A stretch of DNA of 64,000 nucleotides from Methylobacterium sp. (GTDB taxonomy: Bacteria; Pseudomonadota; Alphaproteobacteria; Rhizobiales; Beijerinckiaceae): the NCBI GenBank assembly GCA_020253445.1, contig JADCBP010000002.1:1-64000 (forward strand), read 5' to 3'. This document shows, piece by piece, positions 40,144 to 49,516 of the stretch. Numbering within the stretch: position 1 is the first letter of the stretch; the number at the start of each line of letters is the position of its first letter. The position numbers were made by a program, and so were the translations under genes. The notes under the pieces are model-generated. The model did not search any database. It worked only from the letters and a program-made list of their open reading frames with translations, and was not told the origin of the DNA.

Positions 40144-40728
40144 CTACCCGTTCCATACCGCGAAGACGCGATCCAGCTCCGGCTTCGGCTTTGCCGGGGG
40201 CCATTCCGTCGATGTACCCATGGCGATGAGGCAGGTGAGGTGCTCGTTGGCACCCAGAAGGAACCCCTCGCGCATCGCTTTCGTGCCGAGGAACTTGCCC
40301 GAGCGCACGGCGGCGGCGAAACCCGCAGCCTGCACGGCGAGCAGCACGTTTTCCAAGGCGCAGCCCACCGCGAGCCACTGGTCGGATGCCGTGATCTTCG
40401 GATGCTCGGCGTCGATCCGCCCGATCAGCGCGAGGATTTCCGGGCCCTGATGTGCCTTTTCGCGAGCGCGCTCGATCTCGGACGCGGCAATGTCGGGCTG
40501 CAGCTCGCGGCTCGACGCTTCCAGCAGGTCGGCCAGCCGATCGCGGGCGGAATCCGCGATGCGCAGAAACCGGAACGGAACCAGCCGGCCATGATCCGGG
40601 GCCTGCGCTCCGGCCTTCACGATGGCCTGCAGCGTCATCTCGTCGGGGCCAGGGGCCGCCAGGGCGCGAGCATTGCCGGAACGGCGGGCCATCAGCCCGG
40701 AATAGAGAGGATGGACGGTCACGGACAT
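40144..40728 (-). CDS. Minimal nitroreductase family protein (YdjA-like)
   Basis: A 194-residue FMN-dependent nitroreductase of the small YdjA type. The N-terminal arginines contacting FMN phosphate are in MARRSGNARALAAPGP. The family hallmark GAQAPDHGRLVPFRFLRI is present, as are the dimer segment SDQWLAVGCALENVLLAVQA and the C-terminal LTCLIAMGTST. It reduces nitro or quinone-like compounds; the physiological substrate is unknown. It is convergent with mmsB. Confidence 0.88.
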   Translation of the reverse strand: MSVTVHPLYSGLMARRSGNARALAAPGPDEMTLQAIVKAGAQAPDHGRLVPFRFLRIADSARDRLADLLEASSRELQPDIAASEIERAREKAHQGPEILALIGRIDAEHPKITASDQWLAVGCALENVLLAVQAAGFAAAVRSGKFLGTKAMREGFLLGANEHLTCLIAMGTSTEWPPAKPKPELDRVFAVWNG

Positions 40729-40905
40729 GCGGATCTCCCGGTTGCTCGTTTCCAGCTAGGCCGTGCCGCACATTCCAGCAAGTCCCAGCCTCTTCTTTTC
40801 GGGGCCCCTGATTTGTCGCAGGTGTTGCCATAAGCATACAGCATCCTTCAACTGCTTCTGTGCATAGTTTTGCCATGGGGCGTTAAACGCAGTGACTTGA
40901 GGACC

Positions 40906-42102
40906 ATGACAACCAATGACCACCGCGCATCCGGCACGTTGACAGATCCGGCCGCCGATGCTGCGGCGATGCTGTTGCGACTGGGATTTGCGATCTTCGC
41001 GCTCGTCATCCCTTCGGCGACGCTGATGTCGCGCTGGGTGATCGTGGTGCTTGTGCCGATCGGCGCGGTGCTCATCATCCTGTCTTCCCTGCTCCGCGCC
41101 GATTCCGCGCGCCTTTCGGTTCGTGCGCTCTCACACCTCGCCAGCGGTCCGGGCCTGGCTTGCCTGCTGCTCGTGGGCTGGGCGCTGGTTTCGCTGCTCT
41201 GGACTCCCGTGCGGTGGGAGGCGGCGGAAAAGCTCTTCAAGCTGCTCGGCGTGGTCTTGCTCGGGTTCTTCGCGGTTATCGCGCTGCCGCAGCGCATGCG
41301 CGCCACCAACCTGCATCTGATTACCATCGGTGTTGCCCTCGGTGCGACGCTGATCCTCGTCGGCAGCGTTTCGGCGCTTGTTGGCCAGCCTGTCCTGAGC
41401 TTTCCGCCGGCGACGCCCGAGCGGATCGTGATCCTGCTCTCGGTTCTGGGCTGGATCGGCGCGGCATGGCTGCTGATCAAGAACCGCAGGAGCATGGCCT
41501 TCGCGCTGATGGTGCTGGTGATCACCGCCATCGCGCTGGGCCCCAACCGGGCGGCCTTCGGCCCGCTGGCGGCAAGCCTTCTGGTGCTCGCCCTGGCCTG
41601 GAATCGCCCCGAGGCGGCAGGCCGCATTGTCGGCCTTGTCGTGGCTGCCGCCATTCTGCTGCTCCCCTTCGCCAGCGCCTTCGGAAGCCAGCTTGGCATG
41701 GCAGGGTTGGAGCGCTGGTGGCAGATGATCCTTGATGAGCCCCTGCATTTCCTCACTGGCCGCGGCTTCGACGCCGGCAACGCAGCGCGGGTCATCGGGG
41801 TGATCGGCCCTGAACTTCCGGTGAGCCTCATCAGCGACTTGTGGTTCGATCTCGGCGTCCTGGGCGCGCTGTTCTTCGCGATCCCCGTCGCCTGGGCCTT
41901 CATCGCGGCAGGAAAGCTTGGCTATGAGCTTGCCCCGGCGACGCTCGCCGCCCTGTCCGCCGCGATGACCGTCGCGCTCTTCGACCGCAACGCGACGCAG
42001 ACCTGGTGGTTCCATGGCCTCGCCGTCTTCGCCATCGTGCTGATGTCGGTCGAGCGCGGGCGCTATCGCACCTTGCGCCCCCGCGCCGAAATCAATCCCT
42101 GA
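40906..42102 (+). CDS. O-antigen ligase/polymerase-like membrane protein
   Basis: A 398-residue protein with 10-12 hydrophobic helices ([15 protein letters not shown] onward). The long extracytoplasmic loop contains [19 protein letters not shown], and the following helices resemble the Wzy/WaaL O-antigen ligase fold (a GRGFD-type loop). The start ATG has GAGG three bases upstream of ACC. No glycosyltransferase or export gene is adjacent, so it would act with a locus elsewhere; an orphan sugar transferase lies at 52.8 kb. The function is by fold resemblance only. Confidence 0.6.
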   Translation: MTTNDHRASGTLTDPAADAAAMLLRLGFAIFALVIPSATLMSRWVIVVLVPIGAVLIILSSLLRADSARLSVRALSHLASGPGLACLLLVGWALVSLLWTPVRWEAAEKLFKLLGVVLLGFFAVIALPQRMRATNLHLITIGVALGATLILVGSVSALVGQPVLSFPPATPERIVILLSVLGWIGAAWLLIKNRRSMAFALMVLVITAIALGPNRAAFGPLAASLLVLALAWNRPEAAGRIVGLVVAAAILLLPFASAFGSQLGMAGLERWWQMILDEPLHFLTGRGFDAGNAARVIGVIGPELPVSLISDLWFDLGVLGALFFAIPVAWAFIAAGKLGYELAPATLAALSAAMTVALFDRNATQTWWFHGLAVFAIVLMSVERGRYRTLRPRAEINP

Positions 42103-43086
42103 TCATTCCGCCGCCCTGGCCTGTGGCGTAAGCGCGTGGCAGGCCGCTCCCTCGCGGAAGACCGGCCTCTCGCGCGAGCAGATCGGCATCGCGACGGGGC
42201 AACGCGGATGGAAGGTGCAGCCCGTGGGCGGGTTGATCGGGCTTGGCACCTCGCCCTGAACCGGCACGCGATCACGGCCGATTTCCGCGAGGTTGGGCAC
42301 GGCATCGATCAGCAGGCGCGTGTAAGGGTGCTTCGGCGCGAGAAAGAGCGCATCGCTCTCCTGCACTTCCACGAGACGCCCGAGATACATCACGCCGATA
42401 CGATTCGCCATGTGCCGCACCACGGCGAGATTGTGCGAGATGAAGAGAATGGTGAGACCCAGCCGCTCCTGCAATTCGCGCATCAGGTTCAGGATCTGCG
42501 CCTGCACGCTCACGTCGAGCGCGGAAGTGGGTTCATCGCAGACGATGAATTCCGGCTCGGAGGAAAGGGCGCGGGCAATCGCGATGCGCTGGCGCTGGCC
42601 ACCCGAGAACTGGTGCGGATACTTGTCGCCATCCTTGGGAGACAGGCCCACCAGCGTCAGCAGCTCGGCCACGCGGGCGGCCCGGCTGGCGGCGTCGTTG
42701 CGGGCACCGGTGCGCGCACGGGTGACGATCATCGGCTCGGCGATGATATCCGCCACGCGCCAGCGGGGATTGAGCGAGGCATAGGGATCCTGGAAGATCA
42801 TCTGCACCATGCCGGGGCGGGGCCGCTCGCCCTCGGGCACGCCCGTGAAGCGCACCGTGCCGCCGCTGGGCTGCAGAAGACCGACCACCATCTTGGCCAC
42901 GGTGGATTTGCCGGAGCCGGATTCCCCCACCAGCGCGAAGGTCTCGCCCTTGTGGATGGAGAACGACACCTCATCCACCGCCGTCAGCACCTGGCGCGGC
43001 TCGCGGGCAATGAAGCGCTCGAGCCACGGCTTCGAGACATCAAAGAGGCGGCGGAGATTGGAAATCTCGAGGATGGGCTCGCTCAT
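42103..43086 (-). CDS. dppF: Oligopeptide/dipeptide ABC transporter ATPase (second, DppF/OppF type)
   Basis: A 327-residue ATPase. Walker [11 protein letters not shown]-loop [14 protein letters not shown], signature [15 protein letters not shown], Walker [15 protein letters not shown] and the switch His in ISHNLAVV are present. The C-terminal oligopeptide-type extension has [18 protein letters not shown], the cysteine-rich segment that binds an Fe-S cluster in some relatives. Its start overlaps the dppD stop (ATGA). It powers import with DppD, DppB, DppC and the upstream binding protein. Confidence 0.92.
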   Translation of the reverse strand: MSEPILEISNLRRLFDVSKPWLERFIAREPRQVLTAVDEVSFSIHKGETFALVGESGSGKSTVAKMVVGLLQPSGGTVRFTGVPEGERPRPGMVQMIFQDPYASLNPRWRVADIIAEPMIVTRARTGARNDAASRAARVAELLTLVGLSPKDGDKYPHQFSGGQRQRIAIARALSSEPEFIVCDEPTSALDVSVQAQILNLMRELQERLGLTILFISHNLAVVRHMANRIGVMYLGRLVEVQESDALFLAPKHPYTRLLIDAVPNLAEIGRDRVPVQGEVPSPINPPTGCTFHPRCPVAMPICSRERPVFREGAACHALTPQARAAE

Positions 43087-44069
43087 GCCGGCACCTCGGC
43101 TTCCGAATTGGCGAGCCAGCAGGCAGCCTGCGACGCGCCAGCCTGCACGAGTTCCGGCCGGTCGGTCGCGCAGCGCGGAATGGCGATCGAGCAGCGCGGC
43201 TGAAAGGCGCAGCCCTTGGGGATCGCATCAAGACGGGGCATCGCGCCGGAGATCTGCGTCAATCGTTTCACCCGCGTATCGAGCGCCGGAATGGCACCCA
43301 TCAGGCCGCGCGCATAGGGATGACGCGGATGGCGGATCACCTCGGCCACCGGCCCGATTTCCACGATGCGCCCGGCATACATGACCGCCACGCGATCGGC
43401 TGTCTCGGCGATCACGCCCATGTCATGGGTGATCAGCATTACCGAGGTGCCGCGCGTGCGACAGAGCCGTTTCAGCAGCGTGATGATCTGCGCCTGAACA
43501 CTCACATCGAGCGCGGTGGTGGGCTCATCCGCGACGATGAGATCCGGCCCCGCAGCCAGCGCAAGCGCAATCACCACGCGCTGACGCATGCCGCCGGAGA
43601 ATTCATGCGGATAGCCGTCGATGCGCTTCTCGGGCGCGGGGATGCCCACTTCCGTGAGGAGTTCGATGGCCCGCTGGCGCGCTTCCGCCTTCGAGAGCGG
43701 CAGATGCGCCTGCAAGGTTTCGATCAACTGGTCACCGATGCGGAAGACCGGGTTCAGCGAGGTGAGCGGGTCCTGGAAGATCATGCCGATCTTGCGCCCG
43801 CGGATGGCGCGCATCTCTTTCGGTGGCAGGTTGTCGATCCGCTGGCCGTTGAGATGGATTTCTCCGCCCGTGATGCGGCCGGGTCGCTCGACAAGCCCGA
43901 TGATCGCGGTGCCGGTGAGCGATTTTCCCGCGCCGCTTTCACCCACGACGCCCAGCACCTCGCCGCGTGCAATGGAAAATGACACGCCATCCAGCGCCCG
44001 CAGCGTGCCGCGACGCGTGGCGAAATCAAGCGTGAGGCCCGAGACCTCGAGAACGGGTTTCCCGGCCAT
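43083..44069 (-). CDS. dppD: Oligopeptide/dipeptide ABC transporter ATPase (first, DppD/OppD type)
   Basis: A 328-residue ATPase. Walker A is GESGAGKS, Q-loop MIFQDPLTSLNPVF, signature FSGGMRQRVVIALAL, Walker B LIVADEPTTALDVS and the switch His ITHDMGV. The C-terminal PKGCAFQPRCSIAIPRC motif is the usual cysteine-rich tail. MAGKPVLEVSGLTLDF is the natural start, overlapping the dppC stop by one base; a longer open frame reads antisense-like text. It forms the heterodimeric motor with DppF. Confidence 0.92.
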   Translation of the reverse strand: MAGKPVLEVSGLTLDFATRRGTLRALDGVSFSIARGEVLGVVGESGAGKSLTGTAIIGLVERPGRITGGEIHLNGQRIDNLPPKEMRAIRGRKIGMIFQDPLTSLNPVFRIGDQLIETLQAHLPLSKAEARQRAIELLTEVGIPAPEKRIDGYPHEFSGGMRQRVVIALALAAGPDLIVADEPTTALDVSVQAQIITLLKRLCRTRGTSVMLITHDMGVIAETADRVAVMYAGRIVEIGPVAEVIRHPRHPYARGLMGAIPALDTRVKRLTQISGAMPRLDAIPKGCAFQPRCSIAIPRCATDRPELVQAGASQAACWLANSEAEVPA

Positions 44070-45013
44070 CAGCGCAGCCTCGGATTCATCGCGTCGCGCA
44101 GCCAGTCGCCCAGGAGGTTGATCGCCAGCGCAAGGATGACGAGCGTGAGCGCCGGGAAGAGCAGGATCCACCACTCCCCGGAGAACAGGAATTGCTGGCC
44201 GACGCGGATGAGCGTGCCGAGCGACGGCTGCGTGGGTGGCATGCCCACGCCGAGGAAGGAGAGCGTTGCCTCCTCGATGACGGCCAGGGCGAGGTTGATG
44301 GTGGCGATCACGGTCACCGGACCCATCACATTCGGCAGGATATGCTTGAGCATGATCAGCAGGGGCGAGCGGCCGATGACGCGCGCGGCCTGCACGTATT
44401 CCTTGTTCTTCTCGACCAAGGTGGAACCGCGCACGGTGCGTGCATATTGCGCCCAGTTCGAAAGCCCGATGGCGAGGATCAGCAGGATCAGCGTCGCATC
44501 CTCCTGCTGGCCTGGTGGAATGATGCCGCGCGCCACACCGAAGATGAGCAGCGCGATGAGGATTGCCGGGAAGGAGAGCTGGACATCCGCGACGCGCATG
44601 ATCACGGCCTCGGTCTTCCCGCCGATATAGCCGGCCATCAAGCCCAGAAAGACACCGATCACCGCCGAGAACAGCACCGAGGCCGCGCCCACCAGCAGCG
44701 AGACCTGCGTGCCATAGAGCACGGCGGAAAACATGTCCCGGCCCTGGCTGTCCGACCCGAGGAGGAAGGTTTGCCCGGTGAATTCATTGACCTTGCCCGG
44801 CGGGGTAAGGCCATCCATCAGGTTCAGCGAGGCCGGGTTGAAGGGGTCCTGCGGCGCATAAAGCGGCGCGAGGATCGCCCCGAAGATCATCACCAGCGAG
44901 ACGATGGCCGAGACGATGGCCACAGGCGAATGCCGGAACGACCACATCACATCGCTTTCCCAGATGCGCTGGAAGCGCGAGGGTTCGGCGGGGTTGCGGG
45001 GCATATCGGTCAT
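44069..45013 (-). CDS. dppC: Oligopeptide/dipeptide ABC transporter permease (DppC type)
   Basis: A 314-residue permease. An N-terminal helix (SPVAIVSAIVSLVMIFGAIL) and the OppC N-terminal domain precede the transport core. The EAA loop, which docks on the ATPases, is VQAARVIGRSPLLIMLKHILPN. The start at 45013 is chosen because AAGGGG lies upstream; an earlier start would read through the dppB C-terminus. It overlaps the dppB stop closely, as expected for a coupled operon. Confidence 0.92.
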   Translation of the reverse strand: MTDMPRNPAEPSRFQRIWESDVMWSFRHSPVAIVSAIVSLVMIFGAILAPLYAPQDPFNPASLNLMDGLTPPGKVNEFTGQTFLLGSDSQGRDMFSAVLYGTQVSLLVGAASVLFSAVIGVFLGLMAGYIGGKTEAVIMRVADVQLSFPAILIALLIFGVARGIIPPGQQEDATLILLILAIGLSNWAQYARTVRGSTLVEKNKEYVQAARVIGRSPLLIMLKHILPNVMGPVTVIATINLALAVIEEATLSFLGVGMPPTQPSLGTLIRVGQQFLFSGEWWILLFPALTLVILALAINLLGDWLRDAMNPRLR

Positions 45014-45014
45014 T

Positions 45015-46001
45015 TCAATGCCCCTTCGCCGTGCGGCCGCCCGAACGAAGCCGAGGATCGAGCAGGAAATAGAGGAGATCGACAATCAGGTTGGTAATCA
45101 CGAACACGGCCGCCACGAACATCAGGTAGGCCGCCATCACCGGCACATCGGCGAATTGCACGGCATTGACGAAGAGCGCGCCGAGGCCCGGCCATTGGAA
45201 GACCGTCTCCGTGACAATCGCGAAAGCGATGATCGAGCCGAGCTGCAGGCCGGCAATCGTCACCACCGGCACGAGGGTGTTGCGCAGGGCATGGCGCAGC
45301 TCGATGACCCGTTCACCAAGACCGCGGGCACGCGCGAAGCGGATGAAATCCGCGCGCATGACCTCGAGCATTTCGGAGCGCACGAGCCGCATGATGAGGG
45401 TAAGTTGGAAGAAGGCGAGCGTCAGCACCGGCATGACAAGCGATCTTCGTCCGCTTTCGGTGAGCAAGCCGGTGCTCCACCAGCCGATCTTCACCGTTTC
45501 GCCGCGCCCGAAGGAGGGCAGCCAGCGCAATTCCACCGCGAAAATATAGATGAGCCCGATGCCGATGAGGAAGGTGGGCAAGGACACGCCGATCAGGCTG
45601 ATCGACATGATGGCGTTCGAGATGAACCCTGTGCGGTTGATCGCGACATAAACGCCCAGCAGCACGCCGAAGAACGTGGCCACCAGGGCGGAAAGCACGG
45701 CAAGCTCCACCGTTGCGGGCAGGCGTTCCCTGATCAGGTCCGACACTTTCCGCGCCTGCCTGAAGGAGACACCGAATTCGCCGGTTGCCGCATTGCCGAT
45801 GAAGCGAGCGAATTGCATGGGCCAGGGATCATTCAGGCCAAGGCGCTCCGAAAGCTCCTGCCGGTCCTGCAGGGTGGCTTCCTGCCCGAGCATGTTCGCG
45901 ACGGGATCGCCCACGAAGCGAAACATCGAGAACGCAATGAAGGCAACCGCGACGAGCACAAGAAGGCCCTGCGCGAGAGAGCGAACGGCATAAGCGAACA
46001 T
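45015..46001 (-). CDS. dppB: Oligopeptide/dipeptide ABC transporter permease (DppB type)
   Basis: A 328-residue permease with six helices. The DppB-type N-terminus is VRSLAQGLLVLVAVAFIAFS. The EAA loop is FIRFARARGLGERVIELRHA, followed by LRNTLVPVVTIAGLQLG. It pairs with DppC to form the channel. It begins 61 bp after the binding-protein gene, the gap holding a stem-loop. Confidence 0.92.
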   Translation of the reverse strand: MFAYAVRSLAQGLLVLVAVAFIAFSMFRFVGDPVANMLGQEATLQDRQELSERLGLNDPWPMQFARFIGNAATGEFGVSFRQARKVSDLIRERLPATVELAVLSALVATFFGVLLGVYVAINRTGFISNAIMSISLIGVSLPTFLIGIGLIYIFAVELRWLPSFGRGETVKIGWWSTGLLTESGRRSLVMPVLTLAFFQLTLIMRLVRSEMLEVMRADFIRFARARGLGERVIELRHALRNTLVPVVTIAGLQLGSIIAFAIVTETVFQWPGLGALFVNAVQFADVPVMAAYLMFVAAVFVITNLIVDLLYFLLDPRLRSGGRTAKGH

Positions 46002-46027
46002 GGCGCTCCGACAATCAGGAAAAGGGC

Positions 46028-46050
46028 GGCGGCACCCTCGATATGCCGCC
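46028..46050 (-). promoter_or_regulatory. Intercistronic stem-loop between the binding-protein and dppB genes
   Basis: On the minus strand GGCGGCA, nine-base loop, TGCCGCC, then GCCCTTTT. The stem is a perfect 7-bp G+C-rich hairpin 13 bp after the binding-protein stop, with a weak T-run. Such elements typically give partial termination or protect the upstream mRNA, so the binding protein is made in excess over the permeases. The function here is inference from position and structure. Confidence 0.6.
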
Positions 46051-46062
46051 GCGCCGGGTGAG

Positions 46063-47658
46063 TCAGGAACGCTTGAAGGACACGAACTTCAGCTTCGGCT
46101 GGTTTGACACATCCACCGGAATGTCGAGATCGCTCTTCATGCCGTAGGCGAGGGTCTGATGATGCAACGGGATATAGAGGGCTTCTTCCTTCAGGCGGCC
46201 CCAGATATCCGCAATCGTGGCATTGCGCTTGGCGATATCCGTTTCCGAGGACAGCGTCTGGATCTTGCTGTCGATCTCGGCATTGGAATAACGGAGCGCA
46301 TTCCAGCTGCCGCGCGAACCGGCCCGGGTGTGGTAGAGGAACGAGAAGACGTAATCCGAATCGAAGGTCGGCACGCCCCAGCCGAGCATGAAGAAGTCGG
46401 TCTCCGGCGGCTGCTTCTGGATCAGCGTGAAGTGGATGGACTTCGACTGGCTGACCAGGTTCACCTTGACCCCGATCGCGCCCCACATGCCGACAGCGGC
46501 CTGGCAAATGGCTTCGTCGTTCACGTAGCGATCATTCGGGCAATGCAAGGTGGTCGAGAACCCGTTGGGGTAGCCGGCATCCGCGAGCAGCTTTCGCGCG
46601 GCGGCCAAATCCACGGCGGGAGCGGCATCGAGTTCCTTGGTCCAGCCATTCACGAAGGGCGGCATGATGACACCCGTCGGCACGCTTTCACCCCGCATCA
46701 CCACACGCTGGATAGCCGCGCGGTTCAACGCCATGTTCATGGCCTGGCGCACGCGCTTGTCGGCGAAGGGGTTCTTGCCCTCGACATTATCAGACTTCAG
46801 ATCGGCATCGCCCACATTGAAACCGAAGAAGATGGTGCGGTTCTCCGGCCCGGAATTGACCCGCAGCTTGCGATCCTGCCTGAGGCGCTCGATATCCTGC
46901 ACCGGCAGGTCCTGCACGAAATCGATCTCGCCCGAGAGCAGCGCGGCAATGCGTGTCGCATCCGCCTTGATGGGCGTGTAGATAACTTCCGTCACCTCAA
47001 GCGGCACTTCGGCCTTGCCCCAGTAATTGTCGTTGCGCTTCAGCACGGTCTTCACGTCCGGCTCGCGGCTGACCAGTGAGAACGGGCCCGTGCCATTGGC
47101 ATTGCGGACCGCGAAGTTCTCTTCCTTGTTCTTGAAGTCCTGAACCTTGGTGGCGTTGTTCTTCTCGGCCCAGCCCTTGTCCATCATGAACAGGTCGCCC
47201 AGGTTGTTGGGCAGCAGCGGGTTGGGCCCCTTGGTCTTGATGCGCACCGTGTGGGAATCGACCTTGGTCACGCTCTCGATGGAGGTCAGCAGGCCCTTCA
47301 TGTCCGAGGTGGGCTGCATGGCGCGCTCGAGCGAGAAGACCACGTCATCCGCATCGAAATCGGCGCCGTCATGGAACTTCACGCCGGTCCGGAGCTTGAA
47401 CTCCCAGATGGCGGGATCGGAGGTGACGCCCCAGCTGGTCGCCAGCGCCGGCAATTGCTTGCCGGTATGGTCGCGGATGATCAGCGGTTCGTAGATCTGG
47501 TGGGCGAGGGTATGGGTCGGCCCCTCGTTCTGGGCATGCGGATCAAGCGTCAGCGAATCACCGGAACGCGCCCATTTCAGGCTGCGTGCTTCGGCGATGC
47601 CCGCGAGCATCGTCGTCGTGGCGAGGACCGCGAGCAGGCCCCGGATGGTCATTTTCAT
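46063..47658 (-). CDS. Periplasmic peptide-binding protein (SBP family 5)
   Basis: A 531-residue solute-binding protein. Signal peptide 1-24 (IRGLLAVLATTTMLAGIAEA). Family 5 landmarks are LTLDPHAQNEGPTHTLAHQIYEPL near the N-terminus, WEFKLRTGVKFHDGADFDADD, and the RVRQAMNMALNRAAIQRVV helix. It delivers di- or oligopeptides, or similar amides, to DppBC. The divergent M20 amidohydrolase suggests that the imported substrate could be an N-acyl amino acid or peptide. The first gene of the dpp operon. Confidence 0.92.
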   Translation of the reverse strand: MKMTIRGLLAVLATTTMLAGIAEARSLKWARSGDSLTLDPHAQNEGPTHTLAHQIYEPLIIRDHTGKQLPALATSWGVTSDPAIWEFKLRTGVKFHDGADFDADDVVFSLERAMQPTSDMKGLLTSIESVTKVDSHTVRIKTKGPNPLLPNNLGDLFMMDKGWAEKNNATKVQDFKNKEENFAVRNANGTGPFSLVSREPDVKTVLKRNDNYWGKAEVPLEVTEVIYTPIKADATRIAALLSGEIDFVQDLPVQDIERLRQDRKLRVNSGPENRTIFFGFNVGDADLKSDNVEGKNPFADKRVRQAMNMALNRAAIQRVVMRGESVPTGVIMPPFVNGWTKELDAAPAVDLAAARKLLADAGYPNGFSTTLHCPNDRYVNDEAICQAAVGMWGAIGVKVNLVSQSKSIHFTLIQKQPPETDFFMLGWGVPTFDSDYVFSFLYHTRAGSRGSWNALRYSNAEIDSKIQTLSSETDIAKRNATIADIWGRLKEEALYIPLHHQTLAYGMKSDLDIPVDVSNQPKLKFVSFKRS

Positions 47659-47943
47659 GGAACTCTCCCTGTTCTTGCTGGACAGCCTCCCGGACCGCCC
47701 TTGATGGAAGGCTAAACGAAATGGAAACCGTTTGTCACGAGCGAAGCGAATCCCGGGCGATATACCACGCGGGATGTGCGGCTATGCGCTGAACTGATCC
47801 GATTTCCGAAAGACCTCCCTTTTCGTTATGGCGCGAAGTGGAGTAGCTTCAAGTCGTGATCGGGAGGTCGCGCGGCCCGGGAGCCGCGCGCCAGCCGGGA
47901 GCCCTGGCGGCTCGCACCGGACATCCCTCGCGAAGGAGATACC

Positions 47944-49113
47944 ATGAAGATCGATCCGCGAATTGCGGCCCTCAAGGGCGAGGTAACCGGCTGGCGCCGC
48001 GATTTCCACGCCCATCCGGAAGTGCTCTACGAGGTGCATCGGACGGCGGGCATTGTTGCAGCGAAACTGCGCGAATTCGGTTGCGACGAGGTGGTGGAAG
48101 GCATCGGCCGCACCGGCGTCGTCGGCCTCATTCACGGAAAGAACGGCCCCGGCGGCCGGGTGGTGGGCCTGCGCGCCGATATGGATGCGCTGCCGATCTC
48201 CGAGGAAACCAACCTTCCTCACGCCTCGAAGACGCCGGGAAAGATGCATGCCTGCGGGCATGACGGGCACACGGCCATGCTGCTGGGTGCCGCGAAGCAT
48301 CTCGCCTCCACCCGCGAGTTCGAAGGTTCGGTGGCGGTGATCTTCCAGCCGGCCGAGGAAGGCGGGGCAGGCGGCAAGGCCATGGTGGATGACGGCATGA
48401 TGGATCGCTGGAACATCCGGGAAGTCTACGGGATGCACAACATGCCCGGACTGCCGCCGGGCCAGTTCGCGACGCGCGCCGGGCCGCTGATGGCGGCGAC
48501 GGCCTATTTCGAGATCACCGTGGAGGGCCGCGGCGCCCATGCCGCGAAGCCGCATGAGGGCATCGATCCGGTGGTGATCGGCGCGCAGCTCGTCACGGCG
48601 CTGCAATCCATCTCCTCGCGCAATACCGACCCGATGAAGCAGGTCGTGGTCTCGACCACGATCTTCCAGGCGGGCGAGGCGATGAACGTCATTCCGCAGC
48701 GGGCCTATCTTCGCGGCACCGTGCGCACGCTGGATGCCGGCGTGCGCGAAATGGTGGAGCGGCGCTTCAGGCAGATCTGTGACGGCGCCGCGAAGATGTT
48801 CGAGGCCGAAGTGCGTCTCGATTACCAGCGCCGCTACCCGGCGACCGTGAACCACGCCGCGCAGACCAGGGTGGCCGCCGATCTCGCCCGCGCCGTTGCC
48901 GGGCCGAACGGCGTGGATGATGACATCGCGCCCACCATGGGCGGAGAAGATTTTTCCTACATGCTGGAAGCGCGGCCCGGGGCCTTCATCTTCATCGGCA
49001 ATGGTGATAGTGCGGGCCTTCACCATCCGGCCTATGATTTCAACGACGAGATCATTCCGGTTGGCATCCAGTACTGGGCGCTGATCGCCGAGAGGGCGGG
49101 GCTGGCGCGCTGA
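47944..49113 (+). CDS. M20-family amidohydrolase (hippurate / N-acyl-amino-acid hydrolase)
   Basis: A 389-residue M20D metallopeptidase. Metal ligands are visible in [11 protein letters not shown], with further ligands in [11 protein letters not shown] (catalytic Glu pair) and in [13 protein letters not shown]. The dimerisation/lid domain begins near [12 protein letters not shown]. The C-terminal ligand histidine is in [19 protein letters not shown]. It hydrolyses N-acyl amino acids or amidohydrolase substrates in the cytoplasm. GAAGGAGATACC precedes the ATG. It is divergent from the dpp operon across 285 bp with no other gene, so it likely processes what Dpp imports. Confidence 0.92.
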   Translation: MKIDPRIAALKGEVTGWRRDFHAHPEVLYEVHRTAGIVAAKLREFGCDEVVEGIGRTGVVGLIHGKNGPGGRVVGLRADMDALPISEETNLPHASKTPGKMHACGHDGHTAMLLGAAKHLASTREFEGSVAVIFQPAEEGGAGGKAMVDDGMMDRWNIREVYGMHNMPGLPPGQFATRAGPLMAATAYFEITVEGRGAHAAKPHEGIDPVVIGAQLVTALQSISSRNTDPMKQVVVSTTIFQAGEAMNVIPQRAYLRGTVRTLDAGVREMVERRFRQICDGAAKMFEAEVRLDYQRRYPATVNHAAQTRVAADLARAVAGPNGVDDDIAPTMGGEDFSYMLEARPGAFIFIGNGDSAGLHHPAYDFNDEIIPVGIQYWALIAERAGLAR

Positions 49114-49135
49114 TCTTGCGGCGGGGGGCCGCCTC

Positions 49136-49516
49136 ATGCCGCTGACGCTCGCCCTGATCGCCCATGACAAGATGAAGCCGGTGCTGGCCGATTGGGCCGC
49201 CGAACACGAGGCAGCCCTCCGGCCGCACCGGCTCGTCTGCACCGGCACGACCGGCGGCGTGATTGCCGCGCGCTGCCCGTCGCTCGATATCACGCGCGTG
49301 GCCTCCGGCCCGCTGGGCGGCGACCAGCAGATCGGCGCGCTGATCGTCGAGAAGAGGATCGCCGGCATCATCTTCTTCATCGATCCGCTCTCGCCCATGC
49401 CGCATGACGTGGATGTGAAGGCGCTGACCCGCCTCGCCGTGGTCTATGATGTGCCGATCGCGATGAGCCGCTCCACGGCCGACCTCATGCTCAGGGGCGG
49501 GCTGCTGACGGCATGA
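49136..49516 (+). CDS. mgsA: Methylglyoxal synthase
   Basis: A 126-residue enzyme converting dihydroxyacetone phosphate to methylglyoxal, a bypass that releases phosphate when triose phosphates accumulate. Motifs: IAHDKMKP (His10), TGTTGGVI phosphate loop, [14 protein letters not shown] with catalytic Asp63, FFIDPL (Asp83) and MPHDVDV (His90). The length matches E. coli MgsA less its tail. It follows the amidohydrolase by 22 bp and overlaps the chrA start (ATGA), an unusual pairing. Confidence 0.93.
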   Translation: MPLTLALIAHDKMKPVLADWAAEHEAALRPHRLVCTGTTGGVIAARCPSLDITRVASGPLGGDQQIGALIVEKRIAGIIFFIDPLSPMPHDVDVKALTRLAVVYDVPIAMSRSTADLMLRGGLLTA

